From positions 62,001 to 126,000 of the forward strand of contig JAWPHD010005111.1 in the NCBI GenBank assembly GCA_037043455.1: a DNA stretch of 64,000 nucleotides. The letters are read 5' to 3'. Position 1 is the stretch's first letter, and each line of letters begins with the position of its first letter. Below, piece after piece: positions 23,013-34,456 of the stretch. The DNA comes from Cyrtodaria siliqua. Lineage: Eukaryota; Mollusca; Bivalvia; Adapedonta; Hiatellidae. Under the pieces are notes generated by a model. That model did not search any database, was not told the origin of the DNA, and saw only the letters and a program-made list of their open reading frames with translations. Position numbers and translations under genes: made by a program.

Positions 23013-24367
23013 CACCATCATAAACAAGTACGCAGTAGTACTATCAGTGCATTATATTTAACACAAATTATTGTAAAGACCCTATAAAACCAACTAGAAT
23101 GCCCATTTTATGATTTTATATTGATTTGCAGTGCTTTACTTTGCTATCAATATGTCGGCTTGTTGATGTAATCTTTTCCATAGAAAAATGCCAATTGGAA
23201 TTTCGAAACTTACAACTGGAAAACTTAAGTTTTCAAATTGGAATTTTATTTTTCCAATTGGAATTTTTGATTTTATTTTTAGGTTCTTTGAACACCATTT
23301 GTGCAAAATAAATGGATTTATGGTACTATTGAGTACCTTTTTAGACAAATATATTTTCAAATCATATGTTTCCAAAACCGAGGACAAAAAAAAAAGAGTT
23401 ATTTTTGGTAAAAAGCTTTTCCCCAAAAAATGGATTTCTCATGTTTATTATAATCTAACTATAATTATTATCTTAACTCATAACTTATAAGACGTGTTAA
23501 CCACTAGGATATCATACTCTATCTTTAATATGACGTGGAAGATAATTTCAGAACGTGATTGTAACATCCCTCACCAAATGGACGTACTGGCCAGGTAGTT
23601 TTACCTTCATTTCACTGCGGTCACAGTCGATTGTAGATATACATTTAGTTAACATTGCTATTTTTCAAAAAAGAAAAGAAAAGTAAACGGACAACTTTGT
23701 ACATCCACCGACAAATTTAACATCTATAGAGACGTGTTCTTCATGCTAAATTTGGCTGACGCTCGAGAAAGACGGTTTCTTCATTAATTTAAATAAGCGA
23801 ATTAATTTACTTGACAAAAATGGCAGTGTTGACAGGCGAGCATATCACGACGTACATATTTTAGATTGTGTTTAGTCATATACCTACCGTGGGTTTGACA
23901 TTCAACAGCAACCAACGGTAAAGAGCAGGACAGCTTTTGACGACGTCATCGTTATTCATGACATCGCCTGTTAACGCGACTATATAAGTTACGAAGCGTA
24001 CACATCACTTCTTAATTGACAAAGTTTAAAACCAATTTCAGTTAGACCACAGGTTGTTTTGGTAACGCACGCGGCATCAGGCGAGTTGATTCTAACTGAC
24101 AACATTTGTGCACGGATTTACTTTTCTTGAAATAAAATAGACCATTCTTTATTTGACGAAATGCGGAAATACTTTCTTGACGAAATCGGGAAATAAAAAT
24201 TCTGAAGAAACAACAAGCCGGATAGTACGTGCTATCGTGTGGACAATAAACCGCATACATTTCTATTGCGTTAGTGGAATCTGAAAAAATTCACACGCAC
24301 AACTTAGGAGTAAACGACAAACTAAGTTTAAAAGTATTCAATCTATAAGGAGCATAACCATTTTATG
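23013..24367. other. No gene seen; palindrome cluster and a TATA box
   Basis: At 23188-23276 the palindrome ccaattgg recurs with gaattt extensions and the 16-bp palindrome gaaaacttaagttttc lies between. TATATAAG at 23981-23988, preceded by gacgacgtcatc (CRE-like), is a possible distal promoter for the yellow-like gene downstream. Otherwise unique. Confidence 0.45.
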
Positions 24368-24465
24368 GAGCATCACTAGATATTACTAGATATTACTAGA
24401 TATTACTAACTAGATATTACTAGATAAATACTAGATTTTATTAGAGAAATACTAGATATTAAACT
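24368..24465. repeat. Short tandem repeat tagatattac
   Basis: Eight or so copies of actagatatt with variants, 170 bp upstream of the yellow-like gene. Simple-sequence in nature. Confidence 0.85.
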
Positions 24466-24574
24466 TGAATTTTTAAAAGTGAATGTGTTAACATGTGCGT
24501 CTGAAAGAAGAAAAGTTTGCCGTAAATCAAAAGTAATAATCTGTCGTGTGTAATAAATAATCGATTGTGTACGA

Positions 24575-24620
24575 TAATCGGTTGTATATAAGCAACCGTT
24601 GTATCAGACAATCGGATAAA
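24575..24620 (+). promoter_or_regulatory. Candidate core promoter of the yellow-like gene
   Basis: TATATAAG at 24585-24592 sits in the centre of a palindrome (cggttg..caaccg). A start site about 25-30 bp downstream would leave a 5' UTR of only about 20 nt before the ATG at 24636. The alternative TATA at 23981 would give a ~620-nt leader. Neither is proven. Confidence 0.4.
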
Positions 24621-24635
24621 TAAAACATATACACA

Positions 24636-25982
24636 ATGTACCCGATACAACTTAGTTCTGTTTTTGTCATAGTCATGGCATTTTGGGATCATATCACATG
24701 CCATGGTGACCATGGCGACGCGGAAGCATTATTCCAGTGGACAACGATAGACTACAACTGGCCGACACGAAGCGCCAAGGAAAAAGCCTTGGAGAACGGC
24801 AATTATGTACCTTTGCATAACGCCATCAATGGCATTCGTATTTATGATAATATAATTTTTGTGACAGTTCCACGTTTCAATGGAGGCGTGCCTTCTACAT
24901 TAAACACGCTCGTTAACGCACATCCATCAAAGAGTTATCTCTCAAACCGGACTGTGTTGCAGCCGTATCCAAACTGGGAAATGCAAGCAGAGGGAAACTG
25001 TAAGGCGTTTCAGAAGGTACAAAATATTGAAATTGACCCAAAGCAAGGTATAATGTACGTCATCGACACGGGAGGGAAGAGACACGATTGTCCGGCAAAA
25101 CTTGTCATATACGATGTGAAGAAAGATAAAAATGTGGAGATACGCCGACATGTCTTTTCAGATGACGTTGTCCCCCGCGGCTCTAATTATTTGAATGATT
25201 TAGTTATGGACTATGTTGATGGAAAGGTGGAGTACCTATACATCACAAACACACGTGACTATACAATTGTCGTTTACGACATCAAGGGCGATAATTCCTA
25301 TTCTTTTCACGATAAATCAATGCAGCCGGAACCGGACAAAACGGACGTTAGAGTTTTGAACGATATCATTCGTGTGACCAATGGTGTCAATGGAATCGCC
25401 ATTTCGGCTAACTTTGATTATGTTTATTACAGCCCTATAGCCGGGACTGGTTTGTATCAAATTCCTACGCAGATTCTTAGAAATTCAAATGCAAACTTCA
25501 CTGCGCATGTGCGTAAAGTCGGCGAGAAACCCTCCCAAGGTGACGGAATGATAATGAGTACGAAGAACAGTTTGTACTTTTCGGTGTTGGCGCAAAACGC
25601 CGTAGCAATGTGGGAAATACACAAAGATGTGAAAAAATACGGCTCAGAGGGGAAGGTCATGATGGATACGCTGACTTATGAAGCGAGTGATACGTCCATG
25701 GAATGGGTAGACTCCCTTGCCTTAGACTCATACGGCTATCTGTGGTTCACAACGAGTCGACTTCAACTATATTTTCATGATAAATTGCGTAATGACACTA
25801 TCAATTTCAGAATTTGGCGGGCGTTTGTACACGAGCCCAGTTATTCATATTTCGATCCAAAAAAAGGCCTAGCACATTCCCCAGGACACAACTCACATGT
25901 GCATGGAGGTAGTTCACAAGCACAGACAAATATTTACATAATATTATTTACCTTTACTATTATTTGTATTATGTTTTCATAG
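24636..25982 (+). CDS. Yellow/major royal jelly protein family, secreted or GPI-anchored
   Basis: The 448-residue frame in one uninterrupted exon starts with an ATG in a good context (A at -3). Residues 1 to about 22 form a signal peptide with hydrophobic core SVFVIVMAF. Family landmarks follow: FQWTTIDYNWP (33-43), GIRIYDNIIFVTVPRF.GGVPSTL (66-89), YPNWEMQ (111-117), NCKAFQKVQNIEIDP (121-135), YVIDTGG (141-147), CPAKLVIYD (152-160), YLYITNTRDYTIVVYD (200-215) and GVNGIAIS (250-257), a six-bladed beta-propeller pattern. Length matches the usual 400-450. Sequons lie at N104, N287 and N386. Residues 433-448 are hydrophobic and end the protein after a GGSS stretch (424-427), suggesting a GPI signal or tail anchor. 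In insects, family members act extracellularly (melanin, cuticle, royal jelly); the role here is unknown. Absence of introns is unusual for a mollusc gene and may reflect retroposition or transfer. Confidence 0.9.
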   Translation: MYPIQLSSVFVIVMAFWDHITCHGDHGDAEALFQWTTIDYNWPTRSAKEKALENGNYVPLHNAINGIRIYDNIIFVTVPRFNGGVPSTLNTLVNAHPSKSYLSNRTVLQPYPNWEMQAEGNCKAFQKVQNIEIDPKQGIMYVIDTGGKRHDCPAKLVIYDVKKDKNVEIRRHVFSDDVVPRGSNYLNDLVMDYVDGKVEYLYITNTRDYTIVVYDIKGDNSYSFHDKSMQPEPDKTDVRVLNDIIRVTNGVNGIAISANFDYVYYSPIAGTGLYQIPTQILRNSNANFTAHVRKVGEKPSQGDGMIMSTKNSLYFSVLAQNAVAMWEIHKDVKKYGSEGKVMMDTLTYEASDTSMEWVDSLALDSYGYLWFTTSRLQLYFHDKLRNDTINFRIWRAFVHEPSYSYFDPKKGLAHSPGHNSHVHGGSSQAQTNIYIILFTFTIICIMFS

Positions 25983-26502
25983 TATTTTTTTTACATCTTA
26001 GTGGCGTTGTTAGTGACTAGGGCCTAGCGGTTTAGGGGTTTATACCTTTGCACTGCGTGGGTTTGCTGTCTGGTGGAGGCATGTCTGAGGGAAAACTTCA
26101 TCTCATCTCCCTCTGATGTTGCTGTTCCAATGTAACTTAATATGATGTTTTAACGGAAAGAAACACCCGATACACATGTTAATGCAGTGTCTATATAGAA
26201 ACTGGCTGAGGTTAAATGAGCCAAAGATATACATTTTTCATAAAATAATTATTTAACTGTCAGAGAGTTTGATAAAATGGTATGTAAATATGTCACTATT
26301 TTTTGGCGCTTTGTTAGAGACACATGTTTTTTCTGTATTTGTTTTACAAGTGTCAACTCTGTTGAGAATAATAATTAACAGTCAAACTCCTTGTCGCATT
26401 TACAAAACAAACTGACGTATAAGCTAAAATTAATGTGTTATGTTACACTTCATTATTTTGAGAAGTGTTCGTAAACGTCAGCCTCATGACTTCTTAAGGT
26501 GG
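25983..26502. other. 3' flank of the yellow-like gene
   Basis: No canonical AATAAA is seen in the first 350 bases; ataaaataat near 26240 is the closest. A weak tRNA-like segment (ctagcggtttagggg ... gtgggtttgctgtc) at about 26022-26082 may be an old SINE head. Confidence 0.35.
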
Positions 26503-26690
26503 TTCGGTAGCCCAGTTGTTAGCCTACTTGACACTCAGCCTAGAGGTCCCGGGTTCGAATGTTCGTTGGGTCACGTCATAGGGGTTTCAAATAATTTCAG
26601 TTAGTCTGAATGTTTGGGATAACACTCCTTGTGTGTCTTTATCATTATTAAATTGTGTTCACACAATAAACCTTTTTTTTTTTTTATTAT
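26503..26690 (+). mobile_element. tRNA-derived SINE, second family
   Basis: Head has an A-box-like ggttcggtagcccagttg and a good B box (cgggttcgaat) 45 bp later. The ~100-bp body ends in cacacaataaacc and a T-rich run. It is unlike the SINE at 20219 in body and tail. Confidence 0.7.
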
Positions 26691-27839
26691 TAGAAAATCC
26701 AAAATGAATTATGTCATTTTGTTTATATTGTCCAGTAGCAGACATTTACATTAAACAATTCTGGCTGTCAAAACCAAGGGTAAGTGTGTCTGGAAATTCT
26801 GAGTATCCTAGTTTGATAGATTTGGGTAAGGATTTGGTTAATGATTTGGATAGATGTTGGTAGATTTGGGTGTATTCGGGTAGATTTGGGCACATTCAGG
26901 TATTTCGTTCCACCGGTGTGATATAAGCTCCACAAGCAGTAGAAAAATCATACACCATACCGGAAACACATCTAACCCTATCCTCAGTCACCCGGCCTGC
27001 TTCTGATTTCTTCGTTACGCTATGATCTTCAGAACCAAGTAATACATATGCATGGTAGGCTGAGACTAATTTAACCCTGGATGTTGAATGAGGTTTTAGT
27101 GTTAAATGTAATAAAATATAAAACATGAATTAAATATGTTACACCCATATTTTCTTTTAACTGTAATTATTATGTTCTTTTTTACACTATGATTATATAC
27201 TAAGTATTATATTTTACCCCACACATAGCTTACGCCGTAATCCAACATATTTTTTATTTATTTTTTATTACGTGGTTTTCATATCAAAACAGTTTTTGCT
27301 GGCTAGACAGTTATACGTTTTTGCATAAACAACAAATAAGACCAATTAAGTTTTATGTAGTTAATAATTGCCACTTTCTTTTGTTGTAATATACGATGAT
27401 AACAGTTAATACGAAAATCGCATACAGGGCGGAGCTACCGAATTGTTGCAGTTGCGGAGTTTATTGTACACATTATTTTATTGTTTAAACAAATATCCTC
27501 TCAATCGACTTGACGAAATTGGGTAATGAGTGTCCTTTCTGTTTTCATTCTATATTTCGAAATAAGGCGTTGTAATATTTTATCGAAAACGTTCTTTGAC
27601 AAGGATAGCAATCAGCTATTTTAGCATGCTTCGGGGTCAGGATTAGGCTGAGGTTGAGGTTTAAGTTAGGGTAAGTCGAAAATCAAAAGCTTAACAATAA
27701 AATGAAGACAGTCCACTGTCAGATATGCTTTTCCATCTGGCGGGTGGCAAACACTGATTTAAGATATACGAAATAACGCATTTCGTATATTTATCACATG
27801 CAGTCAACAATGCAGCATTACAACAACACTAGTAACACA
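26691..27839. other. No gene seen
   Basis: AT-rich. Contains short runs of gatttggg(t/c) near 26820-26895 and a ggttgaggtt-type run near 27640. The minus 76-residue frame at 26896-27126 has no recognisable domain. Confidence 0.5.
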
Positions 27840-28370
27840 TTAGCTGTGAGAATCTGAGCTAATATGGTTTTATATTCTATACCTGCCATAGAGATATGAC
27901 GCGCTCCTTTTATAAAGTAGGTAGTGTTTGCGGCTCGACTCCAGTGGCACTTCCAGCGAGGGTTCTATGACATCACGCAATGCCTGCATAAACAAACGCC
28001 GTATTTCAATTGACTGAACCTTCAACACCATATGCGCGTGCATAAAGCTCCCCAAAGAGAGGGATATCAGGTCGATCTATCAATTTTTTGGAAACGACTG
28101 TATACTTCTGACATCAGTGTATCCTCTCGAAATAGCTCACTCTCGCCTGATAATCTGTCTGCAATGAGTCGTAGTTGAATGTACACACGTGTGGTATAAA
28201 AGGTTTATCCAGTAAAATACGGCGGTTGTTGAAGCAGCATCGCGTGATGTCTTCAGAAACGACGATGGAGTCGTGACGCATACTCTACATACGTTATAAA
28301 GGCGATGTGTCATAGCTCTTAGTAGGTACGGAATATAAAAGCATAAGAGCTATGATTCTCACAGGTAGTA
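27840..28370. mobile_element. Long-TIR foldback element (repeat E)
   Basis: Left arm 27843-28060 and right arm 28180-28365 are diverged inverse copies. Each contains, from the outside in, tgtgagaatc, ttttatattc, a gacgc(g)..ccttttataa block, cgactcca, gacatcacgc, aacaa(a)cgccgtatt and an ataccaca/accatatg block. The ~120-bp centre (28061-28180) is unique. No transposase frame. A single arm is seen again at 12600-12832. Confidence 0.75.
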
Positions 28371-30151
28371 ATATGTTATGTTTGTCAATCTACGTTACTA
28401 GTGATGAACACCTTAATACAAGAGACCCAAAAACGTGTTACACATGTCGTAATTAGGTCATTTCGCCTCGCGCTTTTGGTATACGTCAACACTAATTGCA
28501 TATGCTGCGTCGGCTGTCAGGTTTTACTAGATAATAATTTAAAAGGCCATGCGTAAACCTTTCAAAAAATTATTTATGCATTGGCCGACGGTTGTCCGAA
28601 ACACGTGACCATATTATATCTCTGTTTCTGTAAATAAATAGGTCATTATTATTGATGGACGTAGGTCATGAACCATAGTATAATTATGGTCGTTGACTTG
28701 CGAATATCTAGTTAAGGAGTAATGCGAGCTTACTCTTGTTAAAATATAGTGTCTCAAAATGGCATCTATATAATAAAAAACTGCAATGTATTTACATCTT
28801 GAGTATTTTATCTAGACACCGGGTACGCATTTTCTGAAATAATTGTAAAAAAGCAAATTGCTGTTGTATTCGTATGTATATATCGAGAAATTAACTAAAT
28901 ACATGAACCACCTATACAAATCAAGTTAAACACGTGTTATTGCACTTGCTTCTTCAAATTAGCGAATGTTTATCTTTTGTCCGCCATGTTTGAATCAGAG
29001 GAACTCTGACATTAAATACTGATGACGTCATTTCCGGTTAAAACAAGATCGTAATCAAAGCCGCTCGTTGACATGGTCATGCCATGATGGTCATTCTCAA
29101 TTCCATCTTCAAGGCGCGGAATCCAGCTAATATATTAAAAGAACCAGAGAATCGTTTCGTATAGAAATTGTTATAATAACAAAACAAATTGTTTTGGTAT
29201 TAATTCTACTCGAATTGTGGTCGGGACAGCCTTTCGTAAATTTAATGAAATGTGTTTTGGAAGCAGCCATCGCGGTTGTTGACTATTCGGAAACTTTCAT
29301 CAGCGCTATGTATAATGAATGTCTGTCTTAAATTCTTTTTTTGTTTTAGTTTTGACCATTCGCAGATTCGAATAAGAGCATTACGAGCGTCCTGCTTGGA
29401 AATGTAACGTTTCGTTTCTGTCTGTGATGAGTTGATATTTTGTCACAGTTGTGTTTTGAATTTGATTTTATCTTTACCATTTATTTGTATATAAATATGT
29501 TAACTAAATCATGCTGTGATATGTTGTAAGGTTGTCTGTCTGGAGTCAGCCGTAAATATTTATTAAACTATATATTTGTATGTGTAATTTTATAAATGTA
29601 CAACCTAATAAATTAAGATTGATTTCACGGTTTTTTAATCGTATCTGGTAGATCCAATGCTTATTAAAGATGCTTCATGTTGAGTCAAACAAAAATTAAC
29701 TGCATTAAAAAGCGCACACGGCTAAAAGGTGTGAAACCACTAATACTTTTTCACATTGAAACCAAATGTAAAATGTCACATATTCATGCTTTCTGCAACT
29801 GTAAGTCAGCAGTATATTTTCTGCAGCGCTAGTGTTTATTAAACATATCACATTTCCATAAATTGTCCATGAAAGTTCGTTGCAACGTATATGCATACAT
29901 TCGCGTAAATTCGCTTAAATTTGAGTTTTTGAATGTTTTCATCAATAATCCATTAAACCTATAAATACACTTCTGATATATACAACAAAACAGAGTAGAA
30001 AAGGGATTTTCAATCTCACACAAATGCATTGTTTTCAACATAAAAAAGAGGGATTACGTTTGATTATAGGGATGCCATTTGAACACACCTTGAGACCTAT
30101 ATATATGGTAATTAGTGGTTACACACCTAACAACCTGCTTGGATAAAAAGC
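28371..30151. other. No confirmed gene; possible promoter region
   Basis: Mostly unique. See the separate entry for the motif cluster at 28975-29060. A pyrimidine tract plus AG at about 29332-29348 (ttctttttttgttttag) looks like a splice acceptor, but no exon pair keeps an open frame from the ATG at 29084, which yields only 26 codons. Confidence 0.35.
28975..29060. promoter_or_regulatory. Candidate TATA-less promoter (YY1-, CRE- and ETS-like sites)
   Basis: ccgccatgtttg at 28981 resembles a YY1 site (inverse: caaacatggcgg). It is followed by tgatgacgtcatttccgg at 29020-29037, which fuses a CRE (tgacgtca) and an ETS-type core (inverse ccggaaat). In animal genomes this combination is typical of housekeeping, often bidirectional, promoters. 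No downstream gene could be followed. Confidence 0.35.
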
Positions 30152-30653
30152 AGAAACTCTAGCAACTTGTGTTAGACTGAAACTCTAGCAACTTGTGTGT
30201 ATGACTGAAACTCTAGCAACTTGTTCTGCTAGGCTGAAACTCTAGCAACTTGTTCTGAGTGGCTGAAACTCTAGCAAATTGTGTGCTAGGCTGAAACTCT
30301 AGCAAGTTGTGTGCTAGGCTGAAACTCTAGCAAGTTGTGTGCTAGGCTGAAACACTAGCAAGTTGTGTGTTAGGCTGAAACTCTAGCAACTTGTGTGTAT
30401 GCCTGGAACTGTAGCAACTTGTGTACTAGGCTGAAACTCTAGCAACTTTTGTGCTAGGCTGAAACTCTAGCAACTTGTGTTAGATTGAAACTCTATCAAC
30501 TTGTGTTAGATTGAAACTCTAGCAATTTGTGTTAGATTGAAACTCTAGAAACTTGTGTTAGATTGAAACTCTAGCAACTTGTGTTAGATTGAAACCCTAG
30601 CAACTTGTGTTAGTTTGAAACTCTAGCAACTTGTGTTAGACTGCAACTCTAGA
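30152..30653. repeat. 26-29-bp minisatellite (gaaactctagcaacttgtg)
   Basis: Eighteen full units and a partial one. Two length classes occur: 26-bp units ending ttagatt or ttagact at both ends of the array, and 28-29-bp units ending gctaggct in the middle, showing block-wise amplification of variants. Confidence 0.95.
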
Positions 30654-32239
30654 ATGTATATTACAGAGTGTTTGTTCCATTGCATTTGTACATAGGCCAT
30701 TTCATTAATTTGTTGTTACATATGTTATCATTTATTATTTAAGGACACGCGTCGTTGTGCTATTGAAAAGCTGTTTATTATAGTTTGAACATTGTACAAA
30801 GAACTATAATCATTAAATAGACCTGCTTCCATAAGGGGTCTACAATGGTTCATTTTGAAAAAAAAGGTTCTAAATGCGTGCTGAATTTGTATAACAGAAC
30901 GGTTATCCAAGAGAAAACACAAAATACAAATTATCCTCTATGTAAACCATATATATCAATAAGGTGAGTTTGTATTTATCAACTCAGATGCACCAAACAA
31001 ACAATGAAAAATGTGACATTTTGTTTCAACTATACTCAATATACCTTTTTCAGTGATCGAGCCAAACTTTAGTGAATAATTTCGTGAATTTAGGGCTTTG
31101 TTTACAAGAATAACACAGTATTTTTGTTATTTTGATTCGATATAGAACGTTAAATTACTAAACCTTATCGTCTGTTTGTCAAAAAAATCTAAACTTAATT
31201 TGTCAAGAAAAAGTTTTAAAATAACAAAAAAAAGAAGAAAAACAAAAGAAGAAAATATGCTTAAAATCTCATTAAACATGTTGAATTCAAGTTTAGAAAC
31301 ATGATAAAATAATCTACAGACCGATTGGACACTAAACTCTACCTGAATTTCATGTGGGACAGTGCGAAAATATCACAAAATATATCCCAATTTTAAACGC
31401 TTGTATCTTGAAGAGTTTAATAGATTTAAGTCTCCTTCTAAAGAAAACATTTTCTTTACTATATATCATTTTAAACAAAAAAGGATTTCAACGGAAACTT
31501 TTACTTTGTCAAGCATTGATTTTTAAGAGAAAAGCCGAAAATGATGAAGTTTTTATCTTTAAACAGCTTTTTATACAACTTCTTATGTTTAAAATAAAAA
31601 AATATAATCCCATTTTGATATTCATTATGAATCTTTTGAATGAATTCTCATCAAAATCAATGAATAAATGAGAGGAGATAGAAGGTATATTCAAGTGATA
31701 TGCTGACTACTTCATTAGTTCAAGAAGTTTCCAATCTGTTAATTAATATGTCTGTGCATAAGCTAATGATATTATCATCTTAGTTCAGTTGTATTGACTA
31801 CACATTGACAGTTCTAGTTTTTGGGATCAGCTGGTCTTGATATGCTGGGGCGGGATTGCTACTGTCGTTAATAGGGGTCTCATTTGACTTGAGTAAATGA
31901 CGGCGATTCCTGCGATATGAATCTCCCTGTTGTAAACCAACATGCAATTATTGTTAACATTAATCCATTTTATTACATTGAATAAACCATAAATATTGCT
32001 ACCTTTCTTTGTATTGTGTTGAGTATTCGCCCACATTTCTGTTCCAATGAAACTGCATGAAGCATGCGCACACCACGCCAGGGTGCATACATTGTACAAT
32101 GTTGGGCGCTTTAACAGCTTCGAACCGGAAGCCTCCCGAAAATGAGTATGTTTCCGTGTTAGACTTTTAGACAGTCCATTTGAACAGCACCGAAAATGCT
32201 ATTCGTTTTGGATATTGAATCGCAGTATCTCGGATATGT
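30654..32239. other. No gene seen
   Basis: AT-rich single-copy sequence. The + 105-residue frame (31354-31671) is lysine/phenylalanine/leucine-rich, as expected of chance frames in AT-rich DNA. Confidence 0.5.
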
Positions 32240-32400
32240 CTTATTGGAGAAGAATCTGAGGAGTTAGGTAGACGTCATCAGAGGGTCCACAATCTGTCCG
32301 GTCATTGCACAATCAAAGAGGAATAGAGGCGAACTGTAAATGGGTCAACCACTAAACATTTTGTGCATTGCAAAATGATAGGGTCATAACCTCTTTCAAT
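32240..32400 (+). repeat. Repeat G, copy 1
   Basis: Landmarks: gtaga(c/a)gtcatc, gggtccacaatctg, tccggtcattgcacaatcaa, agagga, gcgaactgtaaatgggtc, gttgcaaaatgat-like and gggtcataacctcttt. Further copies, all +, are at 38955-39100, 57045-57180 and 57255-57335. Class unknown. Confidence 0.75.
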
Positions 32401-32750
32401 AAACCTGTTAAAAGATTGTATGAATTCAAAGCGATTATGACAAAAGATGTTTCGAAGTTTGTAAATCACACCACCCTAGAAGTCAGGTTGTGATAGTCCT
32501 TGTTGTAGAAGAGTTCTTAAATTTCCTTTATGTTTTAAAATTAGATCAGGATTGCGACAATTTCGCAAAGGTTTTCAAAGTTTATGTTATGGTAACGGTC
32601 GCCCGTCTGGAGTTAAAAACAAATATTGGATATAGTTAACTGCATAATAGCATATAGTTTTGTATAAAAACGAACGTTTAATAGCGTCTCAAAAAATATT
32701 CAAACTGTTACAGTAACCCGTATATAGTAACGGTAACTATATACGGTAAC
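32401..32750. other. No gene seen; small palindrome
   Basis: Holds a hairpin at 32718-32746 (ccgtatatagt / actatatacgg around aacggta), directly left of repeat C copy 2. Confidence 0.6.
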
Positions 32751-33070
32751 GCGCCTTAGATTCCCAATTTCCGCTAAAACAAATTTGCATTCAAAATCAA
32801 AGTTATCATCCAAATTTTGCATTGTCATACAGCCGATTGCTCCATCAATAGTTTATTTACTTCAAAGCAGTGATAAAACCTTCATCTGTAATAAACAAAC
32901 ATTCAACGCAAATTGCAACCGGCCATGTTGTTTACATAGCAACAGTGCACTATGTTCTGTGCCGTTGCCTTCCGGCTAACAAAATGTCAAGATTTTGAAC
33001 AAACCGAAGCTCGATATACCCACGAGGCGGGATCCCGAAGAATGACGGGATTGACCGAGCGTTCACGATC
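32751..33070 (+). repeat. Dispersed repeat C, copy 2
   Basis: Diverged same-strand copy of 5931-6238. It shares cgcctt.gattccc, caacagtgcactatgttctg, gccgttgccttccggct and cccgaagaatgacggga. The preceding hairpin at 32718-32746 may be part of its edge. Confidence 0.7.
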
Positions 33071-34036
33071 ACTTGGACACTTGAGTTGTTTTTCTTTATG
33101 ATTGTCAGATGTTAGATTTGCCATTGCAATTAAGAACTGCCTTGTCGAGGTTAATATTATCCTTTCACATAATTGAAACTGGGAGATATTTTCATGATAG
33201 AACTGACAGAGATTAAATATAATGTACATTGTGTAATAGTACCGACTTAAAAGATGAATATCATTTTATTTGTTTGTCCGCTATATGAACACATACGTAA
33301 ACCTAATGTTAAGACATATTATTACAGATGTTCAAGTGTTTTAAAATTGATTCAGTTGATTCAGTTGATGCAAACATCAAATAAACAAGAGTTGTTTAGC
33401 TTATCTAGGTTTGTCAGGGAAGCGTTTATTCTTCGAAATACCGCAATCTATAATAAATAAATTAGTTATGTTCATCCTCATTTGGCGTGTGTGTGAGTGC
33501 GTGCGTGCCTGCGTGCGTGCGTGCCCGTGGATAGTGATTGTCATCTTGTGTGACCTGTAACATATTACAAATATAATATGTATGTATGTAGATGACGAGA
33601 AACATTTGTTTAAGTCATAAATTAATAATATGTTCTGTTCTGTTCTTTTCATAAAAGAAAACTAATATTGAATGAAGGAACATTTGGACATAATTTGGGG
33701 TGTTAATAAATGGAAATCATTCACATTCAGTTAAGGAATACAATCTCAGGTAATTTGCCATCACGTGATATTATTTCATGAGAATTTCATGTGAGTTCAG
33801 TTGAAGGAAAAAACAAATATACACTGCTCAAAGTCTGCTCAGTACCAAACCTTCAGTTTCGTCTTATTTTTAAATACGCACGAAACTGTACTTTGTAGGG
33901 CGACATGCAAAAAATACAAAAAAAATAGTTTTCTAATCATTTTTGACAATAAAATAATGAATTTCACATAAATTATTCGTGATTATTATTCACGTGAGAA
34001 ATGTGTTCATTATTTGTGGAATGTGATCATATATCA
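33071..34036. other. No gene seen; (GTGC)n tract
   Basis: A gtgcgtgcgtgc-type microsatellite at about 33488-33526. From 33720 to 34036 several catgtgag/ttcacgtgag motifs hint at an old palindromic repeat. No coding evidence. Confidence 0.45.
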
Positions 34037-34456
34037 CATAACACGTGTTTCATTTGTTTGAAGACATGTCATGTAACCTGCACTGATGCATGAATCTAAA
34101 TGATATTCAACCCCATACCTCATAACACGTGTTTCATTTTTTTGAAGACATGTCATGTAACCTACACTGATGCATGAATCTAAATGATATTCAACCCCAT
34201 ACCTCATAACACGTGTTTCGTTTGTTTGAAGACATGTCATGTAACCTACACTGATGCATGAATCTAAATGATATTCAACCCCATACCTCATAACACGTGT
34301 TTCATTTGTTTGAAGACATGTCATGTAACCTACACTGATGCATGGATCTAAATGATATTCAACCCCATACCTCATAACACGTGTTTCATTTGTTTGAAGA
34401 CATGTCATGTAACCTACACTGATGCATGGATCTAAATGATATTCAACCCCATACCT
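34037..34456. repeat. 84-bp tandem repeat, exactly five units
   Basis: Unit starts cataacacgtgtttcatttg and ends tattcaaccccatacct. The 420-bp array is exactly 5 x 84 and units differ by only one to three bases, so it is young. Since 84 = 28 codons, a minus-strand frame reads the same 28-residue peptide five times; this is a consequence of the period rather than evidence of a gene. Confidence 0.97.

Noticed and set aside
31354..31671. 105-codon plus-strand frame
   Set aside because: Lys/Phe/Leu/Ile-rich composition typical of chance frames in AT-rich DNA; no motif, no repeat and no partner exon.
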